Below are positions 1 to 9,140 of a stretch of DNA of 64,000 bases, piece by piece. The DNA comes from JANMEB01 sp041745295. GTDB lineage: Bacteria > Planctomycetota > Planctomycetia > Pirellulales > Pirellulaceae. The stretch's first letter is position 1; each line of letters opens with the position of its first letter. The stretch spans positions 1-64,000 of the forward strand of contig JBGTJE010000030.1 of assembly GCA_041745295.1 (NCBI GenBank), given 5' to 3'. A model generated the notes under the pieces. It saw only the letters and a program-made list of their open reading frames with translations. It did not search any database and was not told the origin of the DNA. A program made the position numbers and the translations under genes.

Positions 1-316
1 GACTCGCAAAAGCCATACGTAGTTCGTTCATGTGGGTAACTTCCCAGGGCATAAAGCACCTCCCTTTAGAGGAGCTAGTCTGCCCTAAATCTGTTACCTA
101 TGTGTCTTCAACGCGCGCCACCCATGTCTCTTCAACGAACATCTTCGCAGGCCTGGGTTCAATTGCAAGAAAAATTCCAAAGGGCCAACGGCCCGGCAAT
201 TTGCCGCTCCTCCGAAGTCTCAAACGCTTTCAACGCCTGAGTCCGACTGCGCAAGACGACATGAGGTCAGTTGACTCTTCCGTGTCCTGCCACGATTGGA
301 CGTTGGAAAACGGCTT
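1..316. other. Intergenic edge region, possible insertion-sequence end
   Basis: No convincing gene is seen here. Around positions 85-140 there are two similar stretches, near 100-113 and 124-140, sharing the string TCTTCAACG. The adjacent CTGTTACCTATGTGTC resembles the 'GTCACCTATGTCTCC'-type ends that I associate with IS481-like elements in planctomycetes. No transposase reading frame accompanies it. It could be a decayed end of an element lying outside the window; this is weak and rests on memory of such ends. Confidence 0.25.
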
Positions 317-1522
317 CTATGGTTTGAATTGCGGGACGTCGAGTTGGGTCCCGCCGGCGAGTGCGGATTGGTGGGCGATGATGCCAGGTGCTGTCATGGC
401 AATCGATTCGTATATATCGATCGCGGGTTCGCGCTGTTCGAGGATCGCGTTGATGAACTCGGCACATAAAAACGCCGAACTGCCGCCGTGGCCGCTGTCG
501 TGCCGCATCGGTTCGGGGAGCCGATCGGTGGACCAATAATTTGGAACATCCCAGCGCTCCCAGCCGCCGTCGATTTTTCGTTTGGCCTGGGGCTGGCCGG
601 CGGATCCGTCCATCCACAAAGATAGTTTTTCGCCGAGCCACTGAGCGCGTTCGCCATCGGCGGCAATTTGCCAACAAACGGCAAAACGGCACGTGTTTCC
701 AAGGTTTGTGACGCCCAGAGCAAATTCGTTGTTGAACGGATTGCGATATTGGTTGTCGGCGGCTTCGGGGAAATCGTCGCCGACGCGTTGACCAATGCAT
801 GAAACTTTTGTGATCCGCTCGCCGGACACGCCGACGAGAAACCCCAGCGAGTGGGTTGGATAAAGCATCGGCGGGAAACCGAATCGCCACGAATCGAGCC
901 CTTGCCAGCGCGAAAGCGAATTGTGTCGCGCGCCGATGCCCGGATGGTAGTATTCGATTTCGGTAAAACAGAGCTTGCCAAATTCGCCCTTTTGGTAGGC
1001 TTCGCGTGCGGCGATGCACGGTTGGCGATAAAAGCTCGATTCGTGCATCATGTAGACGAGGCCGGTTCGCTGCTTGACGGCAAGCAGGTTCTTCAATTCC
1101 TCGATCGTCAATCCGACCGGACAAGCACTGACGACGTGCTTTCCACGTTCCATACACATAATGGCGTGTTTGACGTGGCTGGGGGCGTCGGTGAAAACCG
1201 CGACCGCGTCGAATTGATCGGCGGCTTTTTCGAGCATGTCTTCCAACGAGGGAAACACATTTTGGCACAGGTAATTTTTTGACAACGCTTGTCGGCGTTC
1301 TTCAACCAAGTCGGTCACGGCCGTGATTTGGCATTGCGGGTGTTCGTGCCAATGGTGGGCGGCGCCGAAACCGCCGCCGACCACCGCCAAACGGATCTTG
1401 TCGCGAGAGTTTGCTGGGCTGCCGAAGATGGTTGAATTACCGGCCACCCAGATGCCCGAGAGCGATGCGCCGGATGCTTCGAGGAATCGGCGACGATTCC
1501 ATTGATTTGATTGATGCGTCAT
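317..1522 (-). CDS. Gfo/Idh/MocA family oxidoreductase with Tat signal
   Basis: Predicted NAD(P)-dependent sugar or inositol dehydrogenase-like protein of 401 residues, probably exported folded by the Tat system. The N-terminus has a twin-arginine stretch (NRRRFLEASGASLSG) followed by a short hydrophobic region. The mature part opens with a Rossmann motif (IRLAVVGGGFGAAHHW), then the EHPQ..VTDL region and the HVVSACPVG stretch typical of Gfo/Idh/MocA proteins. The start at 1522 was chosen over a longer frame because a GGGAGA ribosome-binding sequence sits about 8 bases upstream and the Tat signal then lies at the extreme N-terminus. Planctomycetes carry many paralogues of this kind, mostly of unknown substrate. 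The substrate cannot be read from the sequence. It stands alone, with no operon partner on either side. Confidence 0.88.
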   Translation of the reverse strand: MTHQSNQWNRRRFLEASGASLSGIWVAGNSTIFGSPANSRDKIRLAVVGGGFGAAHHWHEHPQCQITAVTDLVEERRQALSKNYLCQNVFPSLEDMLEKAADQFDAVAVFTDAPSHVKHAIMCMERGKHVVSACPVGLTIEELKNLLAVKQRTGLVYMMHESSFYRQPCIAAREAYQKGEFGKLCFTEIEYYHPGIGARHNSLSRWQGLDSWRFGFPPMLYPTHSLGFLVGVSGERITKVSCIGQRVGDDFPEAADNQYRNPFNNEFALGVTNLGNTCRFAVCWQIAADGERAQWLGEKLSLWMDGSAGQPQAKRKIDGGWERWDVPNYWSTDRLPEPMRHDSGHGGSSAFLCAEFINAILEQREPAIDIYESIAMTAPGIIAHQSALAGGTQLDVPQFKP

Positions 1523-1833
1523 GTCGGAAGTCTCCCTGCAGTTGCGGTTTTGAAATATTGAAACACTATAGCCCAATGATGTAGAACGGAATTTGTTCCG
1601 CTTTACGACGGAACCTCGTCGAAAAGCAATTGAATGTCTCTACGTTGCATGGGAGAACGAACCCCGCTCCCTCACCCTCCCCACGAAGGGGGAAGGAATA
1701 AGAGGTTGCCGACTACGCGTGGGAATACGTCGCGCGGCACGAAGTCGCAAATTTACGATTTCAGATTCGAGACTTGAGATTTCAACACTGAACACTGAAA
1801 ACCAATCCGCACCTTGCTGCGGATAATTCGAAA
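1523..1833. other. Intergenic spacer with one dispersed GC-rich repeat
   Basis: Spacer between two minus-strand genes. It carries a copy of a CCTC/GAGG hairpin repeat at about 1662-1696 (CTCACCCTCCCC then GAAGGGGGAAGG), related to copies at 25824, 46422, 57297 and 60617. Short reading frames on both strands look like shadows without conserved features. Confidence 0.5.
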
Positions 1834-2892
1834 TCATCCCGTTGCGTAGTACTCGTAATTGTCGGCGTTTGTCACGGCCTTGTTCGGCGATTTAGCGGCA
1901 AGCGCGCGGGCGCGGGCTTGGCCGAATGTGAGATCCTCCGTACGCGCATCGCAATGGCTGTGCTCATGGATAATGGTTCCCGCCTTGGAATCCGCTCCCA
2001 TCGCTGTGGCGTTCCAAAACCCGCCGCAGAGCCAAATCGTCTTGCTGTTCTTAAAGGTGTATCCGAACGCGCCCCTTGGACAACGAGCGCCGCGCAGATC
2101 GTAGACGTAGCGATGTGATTGCATTTGCTGGACAATTCGCGAGTACGTATTTTTGACCTTGGAAAACCGCCTGCTGGAAAAAGTCCCAAACCACTCGCGA
2201 TAACGTTCGGTTTCGGCGAGTTCGTTAAGGGCCATGGCGCACAAGTTGAAGCCATCCCGATGCGCCTTACTTAATTGAGCTCGTTGGGCGGCGGTCCCAC
2301 CGAGGATTCGGGGAGTAAGCGGAGGAGCGGTGGCGGGAAATGCGCCGCCGAAGGGAGATTCCGATGTCGCTTCAGGTTTGGAAACTTGCCGCGCCAATTG
2401 GCCGCGAGTTAGATGCCGACCCGCTCCCTTCGAGACTTTGAATACGATGCTCTTCCCGACCAATCGATGTTCAACGGTTGGGCTTGTTCCGATCTGAGTG
2501 GCGATTTTTCCCTTTGGCGCGGCAACCGGACAATGCTCCAAGCCCTTGATATTCAACGCGACTTGGTAATCCGCCGGCCGAGAGACGTCGTACGATTCGC
2601 TGACGTCGACATCGGCGGCAATCGTTTGTCCGGCGCGGATGATTAGAAAATCCCTCGCCTCGGGAGTCCCCCGTTTAAGAATCGGTCCGTCGTATGAGAC
2701 TTTGGTTTTTCCATTTCGCTTGATCGACAAGCAGTCACTATTGATGCCTTCCAGCGGTGTAAACCAAGTGAGCACATAACAGTCCGTTTTCCCGACATTG
2801 GTGAGCTCGAAGCGCAGCGAAACCGGGGCCGCCGAATCAAACATTTTCGGCCCTGCTAACGCGCCATTCAAAATTGCGGCCATATCTATCAC
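1834..2892 (-). CDS. M35-like (aspzincin) metallopeptidase
   Basis: Predicted zinc endopeptidase of the deuterolysin / peptidyl-Lys metallopeptidase type, 352 residues. The C-terminal domain has the zinc motif HEHSH (residues 309-313) followed by RTEDLTFG. This aligns with the GTxDxxYG aspzincin motif, whose Asp (D320 here) is the third zinc ligand. It ends in NADNYEYYA, as in the Lys-specific family. The first 150 or so residues look like the beta-rich domain that precedes the protease domain in these proteins. No signal peptide is visible: the frame opens at a GTG (2892) or an ATG at 2883, and an in-frame stop lies shortly upstream. Either the protein is cytoplasmic or its 5' end is damaged. 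Family assignment is confident; the start and location are not. Confidence 0.7.
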   Translation of the reverse strand: MIDMAAILNGALAGPKMFDSAAPVSLRFELTNVGKTDCYVLTWFTPLEGINSDCLSIKRNGKTKVSYDGPILKRGTPEARDFLIIRAGQTIAADVDVSESYDVSRPADYQVALNIKGLEHCPVAAPKGKIATQIGTSPTVEHRLVGKSIVFKVSKGAGRHLTRGQLARQVSKPEATSESPFGGAFPATAPPLTPRILGGTAAQRAQLSKAHRDGFNLCAMALNELAETERYREWFGTFSSRRFSKVKNTYSRIVQQMQSHRYVYDLRGARCPRGAFGYTFKNSKTIWLCGGFWNATAMGADSKAGTIIHEHSHCDARTEDLTFGQARARALAAKSPNKAVTNADNYEYYATG

Positions 2893-3078
2893 CCAGATCG
2901 GATGCCAGCGTTGCGACCGTCATAAGCGGTACAGTTTACCGAGTTACGGATTGCCGAACGACGCCTTGTGTTAAACGTCACGCATTTCCATGCCGCGATT
3001 ATCGTTGCAATTCCGATAATCCAAATCGACGGCAAGGTTGGCGTCGAAGCGAACGGACTAATGATAGAGGGAATAACG

Positions 3079-3669
3079 ATGTCGAGAATGACATTCGCGC
3101 TGTGCGTCTTGTCGCTCGCTTTCGCGGCCGGGTGCGCGCGAGTCGTCGTTACGAAAAATCCAGGACCGTGTGACGAGGGGCTGCGATACTATCGGCCCAA
3201 GTTGTACTTGCTGGTTGCCCCGGGAGAGGACGACGGTATCTCGATCGACGTGAAATACTTGCCCGATTATTCCGAGGAGTATTCAATTCGGATGACTCCC
3301 GGATTGAACGCCACGACGTCGTTCAAACCGACGCTCAGCGACGGTTGGAATTTGACCGGATTTGAATCAGAGACCGATCAAAATATCGACGACCTGGTCA
3401 AGTCCGTTGCCGGTGTCGTTCCCAATATGAAGCTGTCAGCCAAGCCACCGAAAGCGGACCTCAAAGTTCCGATCGGCTTTTACGAAGCGGTGGTCGATCG
3501 CGACGATCGAGGCTGCAAGTCGTTGGTGGGTTGGCGCTACGTCGGCTTTTTTCCGATCGGGCAACCAACGGCCGCCGCAGAGACCGTGGAATCGGTCCCT
3601 CTCGAGGCCGCGACGCTCTGGAAATTGGCGTGGAACGCCGACGGGCTCGTGTTCGAGCCGATTAAGTAG
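3079..3669 (+). CDS. Putative lipoprotein, unknown function
   Basis: A 196-residue protein beginning with a short hydrophobic signal (MTFALCVLSLAFAAGC) that carries a lipobox, LAFAAGC. This suggests lipidation at Cys and anchoring in a membrane. The ATG at 3079 was chosen over in-frame starts further upstream because the GAGGGA sequence precedes it and the signal then sits at the N-terminus. The mature part is mixed charged and hydrophobic with no motif that I recognise. The stop codon overlaps the first base pairs of a dispersed inverted-repeat element, so the end of the gene may have been set by insertion of that repeat. No functional neighbour is apparent. Confidence 0.6.
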   Translation: MSRMTFALCVLSLAFAAGCARVVVTKNPGPCDEGLRYYRPKLYLLVAPGEDDGISIDVKYLPDYSEEYSIRMTPGLNATTSFKPTLSDGWNLTGFESETDQNIDDLVKSVAGVVPNMKLSAKPPKADLKVPIGFYEAVVDRDDRGCKSLVGWRYVGFFPIGQPTAAAETVESVPLEAATLWKLAWNADGLVFEPIK

Positions 3670-3842
3670 GTCTCGCGAGCCGAGCGAGACCTGAAACCAG
3701 GGATCGCTTTCATTACACCAATGCGACCTGCAGAATCAGCACGCGTTGGATCGTTCGGCTGAATCTGCCCAAGTTTTTTGCGGTTTTGCGTGGGCTGTGT
3801 CGGTGATCTTGCAGGTCTCGCTCGGCTCGCCAGACCTACTTG
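3666..3842. repeat. Repeat element of about 174 bp with palindromic ends (copy 1)
   Basis: The left end, AGGTCTCGCGAGCCGAGC, continues to GAGACCT (3668-3692). The right end at 3813-3842 is the inverted version, ending in CCAGACCTACTT. The 120 bases between have no coding sign. A second copy with the same end sequences and exactly 120 internal bases lies at 31008-31184. The element looks like a non-autonomous mobile element (MITE-like) or an expanded palindromic repeat. Confidence 0.65.
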
Positions 3843-3935
3843 GGAATATTTCCCAAAATTGTCAAAATTCTCTGGGCCTATTCTTGACCGAATGGCGCAT
3901 TGTCGGTGCTGCCAAAAATTGCGAAGCCTTCTTTT

Positions 3936-4045
3936 GCCTGGTTCCAAGGCTCCGCCTAGGAACCCACTGTCTTGCCGGCTCTGCCGGCGGATTCCGAGGC
4001 GGAGCCTCGCAGACAGTGCGTTACCCGGCGGGAGCCCGGTAACGA
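3936..4045. repeat. Dispersed hairpin repeat (GGCTCCGCC / CACTGT type)
   Basis: A run of short palindromes: GGCTCCGCCTAGGAACC, GCCGGCTCTGCCGGC, GAGGCGGAGCCTC and GTTACCCGGCGGGAGCCCGG. The motif order, including CACTGT/ACAGTG next to the GGCTCC-type palindromes, recurs at 26984-27060 and 29463-29519. It lies directly upstream of the large RTX-type gene. Function is unknown; it could affect RNA folding in the leader. Confidence 0.55.
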
Positions 4046-4154
4046 GCGGGAGAAGTTTGCATTATCCCAAAACAAGCGCACCCAACATTCGAATCTGCTG
4101 CCGAAGAATTCCGTCACATCTATGTCTTTATACCTTCACACTAGGGAGCTATCC

Positions 4155-7100
4155 ATGTCGCTTTTCCGCCGATTGGCCAATAAATTCTCCCCAGGTGACA
4201 TTTGCCGAAAGCCAGAGACCGCGCTGGCGATTGAAGCGTTGGAAACCCGCGCCATGCTTTCAAGCATCGTCTGGACCAATCGCGGAGGTCCGGGGAACGA
4301 TACGGACCTATTTAATGCGGCGTTTGGTTCGCAGGCATCCGCGGCGCGAAATGTGATTGATGCGGCACTCGATCATTGGGAATCTGTCATTCCAAGTTTC
4401 AATACGGCGGCGTTCGGTGGCGTGCCTGCCGACACAATCAATGTCACGTTTAAGATGGAACAATTACCTGGACAGGCGGTTGGTTCTACGGTGATGACAC
4501 TAGTCGATAATACGGGGCGGCCGCGGAAAGGGGACATTATTCTGGACTTCAACGGTTCGTCCAATAATGCCCCCGGTGCCTTCGATTGGTTTGTCGACCC
4601 CACGCCAACCGATCACGCGGAATTTCTGCAAACCGACGCGACCAGCGGCAATGATCCCTTTGCCGGACGGGCTCTGCTTGGCAGTCCGGCCGCCGGCAAA
4701 TTTGACCTCTTTTTTGTTGCGACGCATGAACTGTTCCATTTACTAGGACTGTTTAACAGTACTTCTCTGCAACTACAGAAAACGCCCGGTCTTGTGGTCG
4801 ACACCGGCATACCTGACGGTGCCGGCACCCTTTGGACATTTAATGGGCCGAGCGTACAAATGCTGCTAACCTCCGCGAACGGCACGGGCAGCGCTCCGCG
4901 GCCCCTCCACGTGGGTAACACTGCCAACACTCTTGCGCCCAACGCCCAATTTCCCAACGGCTTGCGTGGCGGCGGCGGATTGGGGATCAATGGCGGCCCG
5001 ACATCCTTTCGAAAACTGCCTTCACTCATCGACAGCCTGCTTCTCCGCGACGCTTATGGCTACACGACCGTTGATCCCGAGACCCTGGGCACATTTCACT
5101 CGGTGCTGAATTCGACCACTGGAGAACTTACGGTCCGCGGCCAGTTCGGAAACTTTTTTCCCGATCAGATTCGCATTTCTCAAAGCGGCGGAGTCATTAC
5201 CACCAGCGTGGACAACACGGCCGACTCATTTCCGAATGGGTCGCCCATCGATGCATTTGTGACCAGTTACCCAGCCGGCAGCGTCAGCAGCATTAAGGTG
5301 ATCGGCACCGACGCAGACAACATCACCATCGTCCACGGGGTTTCCGTTCCGATCACGGTCGTTGGAGGCCCAACAAATTTCAATTCGCTTACCTTGGAAG
5401 GAAATGGTACGAACGAAACCTTTACGGTGAATGGCAATTCACTTTCGGTCGTCACGACTGGACTGCCGCTTACGATCACGACGGTCGCTTACACCGATAT
5501 CAGCGCCATTGGCGTTCGCGGACTTGGCGGAGCCGACACTTTTAACTTCAATTCCACTTTGGCAAACAGTCTGAGCATGATTGGGGGAACGGGAAATGAC
5601 GTCTTCAACGTCGCGCCCACCACTCACAACCTGACCAACGCGATTCCCGGATTGATATCTGTCAACGGCGAAGCCGACAGCGACGTGCTCATACTTGACG
5701 ACGTCAATGAAACGGTCGCTCGCACGTTTGTGTTCACGAACAATCGCGTCACGCGAGCCGGCGTTCAATTGGTCGACTATGGAACGATAGAGTCTTTGAC
5801 GCTCAACGCGGGCCAAGCCGCCGACATCTTCAATATTCAGACCACGGCGGCCACAACGCCTCTCGTGATCAACGGCCGCAATGGAAACGACAGTTACAAC
5901 GTGGGCCTGAATAACAATATGAATGGCGTCCTATCGACTCTGACGTTGTTCGGCCAATCCGGCGTCGATAGTTTCCGCCTCAACGATCAGGCCGCGGCCA
6001 CCGCGAACGATTACACCGTCTTCGACAACCGAATCGAACGGAGCAATGGTCCGGCCATTTTCTACGACATCGGCTCGATCACGCTGCAAGCACCGAATAC
6101 TCCAACCACGATTCGAGTCGAGACGACCGACGCCACGGGAACCTACGAACTCATTGGCAATGGAGGAGTCGATACGTTTTTGGTCACGCCAACGACGCAG
6201 CTTTTCAGTCAACTCTTCCCGGAGAATAGCAGTGGCAACGTGCTCTTCCGCGGCGGCGCAGGTTCCGATTCGTTGCTCGTTCACGACCAGGCACGCGTCG
6301 GTGGGAGCACCTACACGGGGTTTGGGACCGGCATCTTCGTCGGCGCAAGCACGGCCAATCCTCAGGTTCGCTGGGACACGACGGAAAGCGTTGTTTTCAA
6401 CGCCGGAACGGGCAATGACATTTTCAATGTCGAGGGGGGTGGCGGCGCGACCTTGCCGACCGTTATCAACGCAGGCGCCGGGAACGACGCTTTCAATATC
6501 ACACACGATGCTCGTAACTTCGATCTCATCACGGGCTTGTTCACTTTGAATGGCGGTGTGGATATCGACAACGTATTCATTCTAGATTCGGCCCGGACCA
6601 CTGCGACAAACGTGGTGTTCACGGATACCAGTATCACTCGACCCGGGACGACGCGACCACCTATCACGTTAAGCTCGATCGAGCGTCAACAGTTCAACGG
6701 CGGGACGGGCGCCAATACATTGAACGCCGGTGCGGCGACCGTTAAGGTGACCTTGTTTGGCAACACCGGTATCGACAATCTCACAGGCGGCTCGGGCGAC
6801 GACGCACTCATTGGCGGAGCGGGTAATGACACGTTGACCGGGAACAACGGCAATGACTTGCTGAGTGCTGGCTCCGGTATCGACACGCTGCTCGGCGGCG
6901 GTGGGGATGATACTGCCAGCCAAGTCGATGCGGGAGATTTCGTAGATCTCGGGACTGGCGAGGATGGCATCTTGATCGTCGGCACGAAGAAGAAAGACGT
7001 CATCCGAGTTGGGCGACAGATCGGGCCCAACGGCGCCCAAGCCATCGTTGAAGTCAACGGCCAAACGATAATTCACGACTATCTAAACGGCGAAACGGTG

Positions 7101-7547
7101 ACCGTATTTGGCGACGACGGCAATGACGTCATCACGCTAGACAACAGCGCTGGCCAAACTTGGAAAGCACTATTCCACGGCGAAGGGGGCAACGATGTCC
7201 TTATCGGGAGCACGCAAGCTGACGAATTGCATGGTGGCGACGGCAAAGATCAGCTATACGGCGGTGACGGGGCGGATCAGCTCTTTGGCGATGCCGGAAA
7301 TGATTGGTTGCAAGGAGACGAGGGCAATGACCACCTTTACGGCGGAGCCGGCCATGATCGGCTCGAAGGAAACGCGGGGAACGACAACCTCGACGGCGGA
7401 TCCGGAGTGGACCACTTCGACGGTGGCGCCGGCCTTGACGAGATCTTCGCGTCCGATGGCACGGTCGACCTGATCTTCATCGATGGCGACGATTTGCTGA
7501 GCGAGGTCGAAGCTTTCGATAAATTGCTCACTCACAAAAAATCGTAG
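4155..7547 (+). CDS. Large secreted RTX-repeat protein with metzincin-like N-terminal domain
   Basis: A 1130-residue predicted extracellular protein. Residues about 1-36 contain the planctomycete N-terminal motif ALETRAMLSS, an LE-x-R-x-LLS variant found at the start of many exported planctomycete proteins. Residues about 37-320 resemble a zinc-protease domain with ATHELFHLLGLFN; H191, E192 and H195 match HExxH, but the third-ligand position is Asn (N201) instead of His or Asp. The middle is Thr/Asn/Gly-rich beta repeats (NTADSFPNG, GGAGSDSLLVHDQA). The C-terminus has two blocks of RTX/haemolysin-type calcium-binding nonapeptides (GGAGNDTLTG at about residue 890; a longer block at about 1010-1100). 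The start at 4155 has AGGGAG upstream; in-frame starts at 4122 and 3972 are possible. Likely a surface or secreted protease or adhesin. No PEP-CTERM anchor is seen. Confidence 0.8.
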   Translation: MSLFRRLANKFSPGDICRKPETALAIEALETRAMLSSIVWTNRGGPGNDTDLFNAAFGSQASAARNVIDAALDHWESVIPSFNTAAFGGVPADTINVTFKMEQLPGQAVGSTVMTLVDNTGRPRKGDIILDFNGSSNNAPGAFDWFVDPTPTDHAEFLQTDATSGNDPFAGRALLGSPAAGKFDLFFVATHELFHLLGLFNSTSLQLQKTPGLVVDTGIPDGAGTLWTFNGPSVQMLLTSANGTGSAPRPLHVGNTANTLAPNAQFPNGLRGGGGLGINGGPTSFRKLPSLIDSLLLRDAYGYTTVDPETLGTFHSVLNSTTGELTVRGQFGNFFPDQIRISQSGGVITTSVDNTADSFPNGSPIDAFVTSYPAGSVSSIKVIGTDADNITIVHGVSVPITVVGGPTNFNSLTLEGNGTNETFTVNGNSLSVVTTGLPLTITTVAYTDISAIGVRGLGGADTFNFNSTLANSLSMIGGTGNDVFNVAPTTHNLTNAIPGLISVNGEADSDVLILDDVNETVARTFVFTNNRVTRAGVQLVDYGTIESLTLNAGQAADIFNIQTTAATTPLVINGRNGNDSYNVGLNNNMNGVLSTLTLFGQSGVDSFRLNDQAAATANDYTVFDNRIERSNGPAIFYDIGSITLQAPNTPTTIRVETTDATGTYELIGNGGVDTFLVTPTTQLFSQLFPENSSGNVLFRGGAGSDSLLVHDQARVGGSTYTGFGTGIFVGASTANPQVRWDTTESVVFNAGTGNDIFNVEGGGGATLPTVINAGAGNDAFNITHDARNFDLITGLFTLNGGVDIDNVFILDSARTTATNVVFTDTSITRPGTTRPPITLSSIERQQFNGGTGANTLNAGAATVKVTLFGNTGIDNLTGGSGDDALIGGAGNDTLTGNNGNDLLSAGSGIDTLLGGGGDDTASQVDAGDFVDLGTGEDGILIVGTKKKDVIRVGRQIGPNGAQAIVEVNGQTIIHDYLNGETVTVFGDDGNDVITLDNSAGQTWKALFHGEGGNDVLIGSTQADELHGGDGKDQLYGGDGADQLFGDAGNDWLQGDEGNDHLYGGAGHDRLEGNAGNDNLDGGSGVDHFDGGAGLDEIFASDGTVDLIFIDGDDLLSEVEAFDKLLTHKKS

Positions 7548-7578
7548 GTCGACGTACATCGCCCGGGCAAAACTTGGA

Positions 7579-8742
7579 TCAAGAGCGCAAGTGCTTGTTG
7601 TCGGGATGGGAACCGGAAAGCGCCCATTTGCCGTCGGGTTGTTTGATCCGACCGCCGGGTCCGGGGTCGGCGCCGTTGTCGGCCAGCGGAGTGACGGAGG
7701 CGATGAACTCGATTTTGGGCTTGATGCCGCCGCAGCGCCACCAATCCAAGATCAGGCGCACTTTCTTGTCGGGTCCGTTTTGGTGAATCCGATCCCCCTT
7801 CTGCAAGACAATCTCGTGCGCACCGGTCCAGCCGAACCAGGAATAGGCAGCGGTATGCGCTGGAATCCAATGCGGCTGATCGGCTTCGTCGAGCAGCATG
7901 AACTCGGCCCAGGCGTGATTGGGAACCCATACGAGTCGAGCCGGAATTCCGCAAGCGCGGCATAACGCAACGAACACTCCCGCGCGCTCTTCGCAGTCGC
8001 CACGGCGGGATTCGAGCGCCCGTTTGACGCTGGTGTAATCACCGGGAACGCCGCGAATGTGTTCGAAAACCCACGCATGAAACGCGCGGGCTTTGTCCCA
8101 CGGATGCGTGGATTCTGCGGTCGTGGCGGCGATGATTTTTCGAAGCGCTGCGAGCTTCGTCTCGATTCCCGGGCTATCTCCCAGCCAATCTTTTGCGACG
8201 TTGCGTGAAACTCTTTGCTCGATCGGAAATCGTTCGCGTTGGTAGCCAAAATAAGATTTTGTGGCGCGGATTTTGAAGATGGCTTGGCCCAAGATCGTTT
8301 GTCCGGCCGCGATCCGCTTTGCCGAAACGACAACTTGGCTCGCCGTATCGCTCAGGACTTGCAGTGTAGCCTCGCAGCCGTCGGTTTCGAATCGGTGATC
8401 CAAGATTTCTTGTTCTGGCCAACTGCTTGGCGCGACGGTCGCGGCGAGGAAGTCGGTGGCCTCCAGTTTTCCCGAGGCTTGAACGCCGACGCGAACTTCG
8501 AACAGCCGCGGTTCCAAGTATCCGGTGGCGTCCTTGGGCGGCTCACGCCAAATCCACTTGCCATCGCCGACGACCGGAATGATGGAATGCGTGGGGTGTT
8601 TTCCAATGCCCGAGTGGACGCCATCGCTTTGGCCGGCTCGAAATCGTGTTAGAGACTCCAGAGTCGGCCAGGGCAATGTGCTGCCGATTGCCGCCGCCGA
8701 GCCGAGAATCAAGCATCGTCGTCGGTTGAGTATTGAGGTCAT
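7579..8742 (-). CDS. Transglutaminase-like protein with Tat-type signal
   Basis: A 387-residue protein with an N-terminal NRRRCLILGSAAAIG stretch that looks like a Tat or Sec signal, then a beta-rich N-terminal domain and a C-terminal transglutaminase-like core. The core shows RRGDCEERAGVFVAL (candidate nucleophile C250), then NHAWAEF (candidate His276). The position usually held by the catalytic Asp (W-x-P-V-D) reads HWIPAH here, so the third residue of the triad is altered; related planctomycete proteins vary at this site too. The family includes peptidases as well as crosslinking enzymes, so the reaction is uncertain. The start at 8742 was preferred to 8754 because it places the arginines within the first ten residues. 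It is convergent with the RTX gene. Confidence 0.78.
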   Translation of the reverse strand: MTSILNRRRCLILGSAAAIGSTLPWPTLESLTRFRAGQSDGVHSGIGKHPTHSIIPVVGDGKWIWREPPKDATGYLEPRLFEVRVGVQASGKLEATDFLAATVAPSSWPEQEILDHRFETDGCEATLQVLSDTASQVVVSAKRIAAGQTILGQAIFKIRATKSYFGYQRERFPIEQRVSRNVAKDWLGDSPGIETKLAALRKIIAATTAESTHPWDKARAFHAWVFEHIRGVPGDYTSVKRALESRRGDCEERAGVFVALCRACGIPARLVWVPNHAWAEFMLLDEADQPHWIPAHTAAYSWFGWTGAHEIVLQKGDRIHQNGPDKKVRLILDWWRCGGIKPKIEFIASVTPLADNGADPGPGGRIKQPDGKWALSGSHPDNKHLRS

Positions 8743-9140
8743 GAGGCAAAACACCCTTCAACCGAAGGGAGCTGTCGAACAATCGCCTTAGCCCATTTAT
8801 TGTAACGATGCGCGGGGTCAAGGAAGAACCGATTTTCCCGGACTCGAGTTGATACAATCAATTTGGGGCGGGCTGAGTCGGTCCAATGGCATTGGGCAAA
8901 TTCGCGAGTAATTTGAGGAAATATGAACAGGAGGTAGGGGAGGTAGCAGAGATGGCAGGGATAATTTCTGAATTCTCCGTTTCCTCAGCTTGCGCCTGTT
9001 CAAATCCGAAACGCAGATTGTCTATGGCCCAATTTCAGCAAATATTCCGCGACAGGCACAATATCAACCCATGCGATTCGAGCTTCAATTGCCGACGAAG
9101 TTGCGTGCGGCCGCGTGGTAGCGCAACCGCCAAAATAGCA
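8743..9140. other. Spacer between divergent genes
   Basis: Divergent intergenic region that should hold the promoters of the transglutaminase-like gene (leftward) and the cytochrome gene (rightward). The reading frame of the cytochrome gene is open back to an ATG at 8886, but the extra 85 residues have no conserved look and precede the evident signal peptide. No repeat or RNA gene was recognised. Confidence 0.4.
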
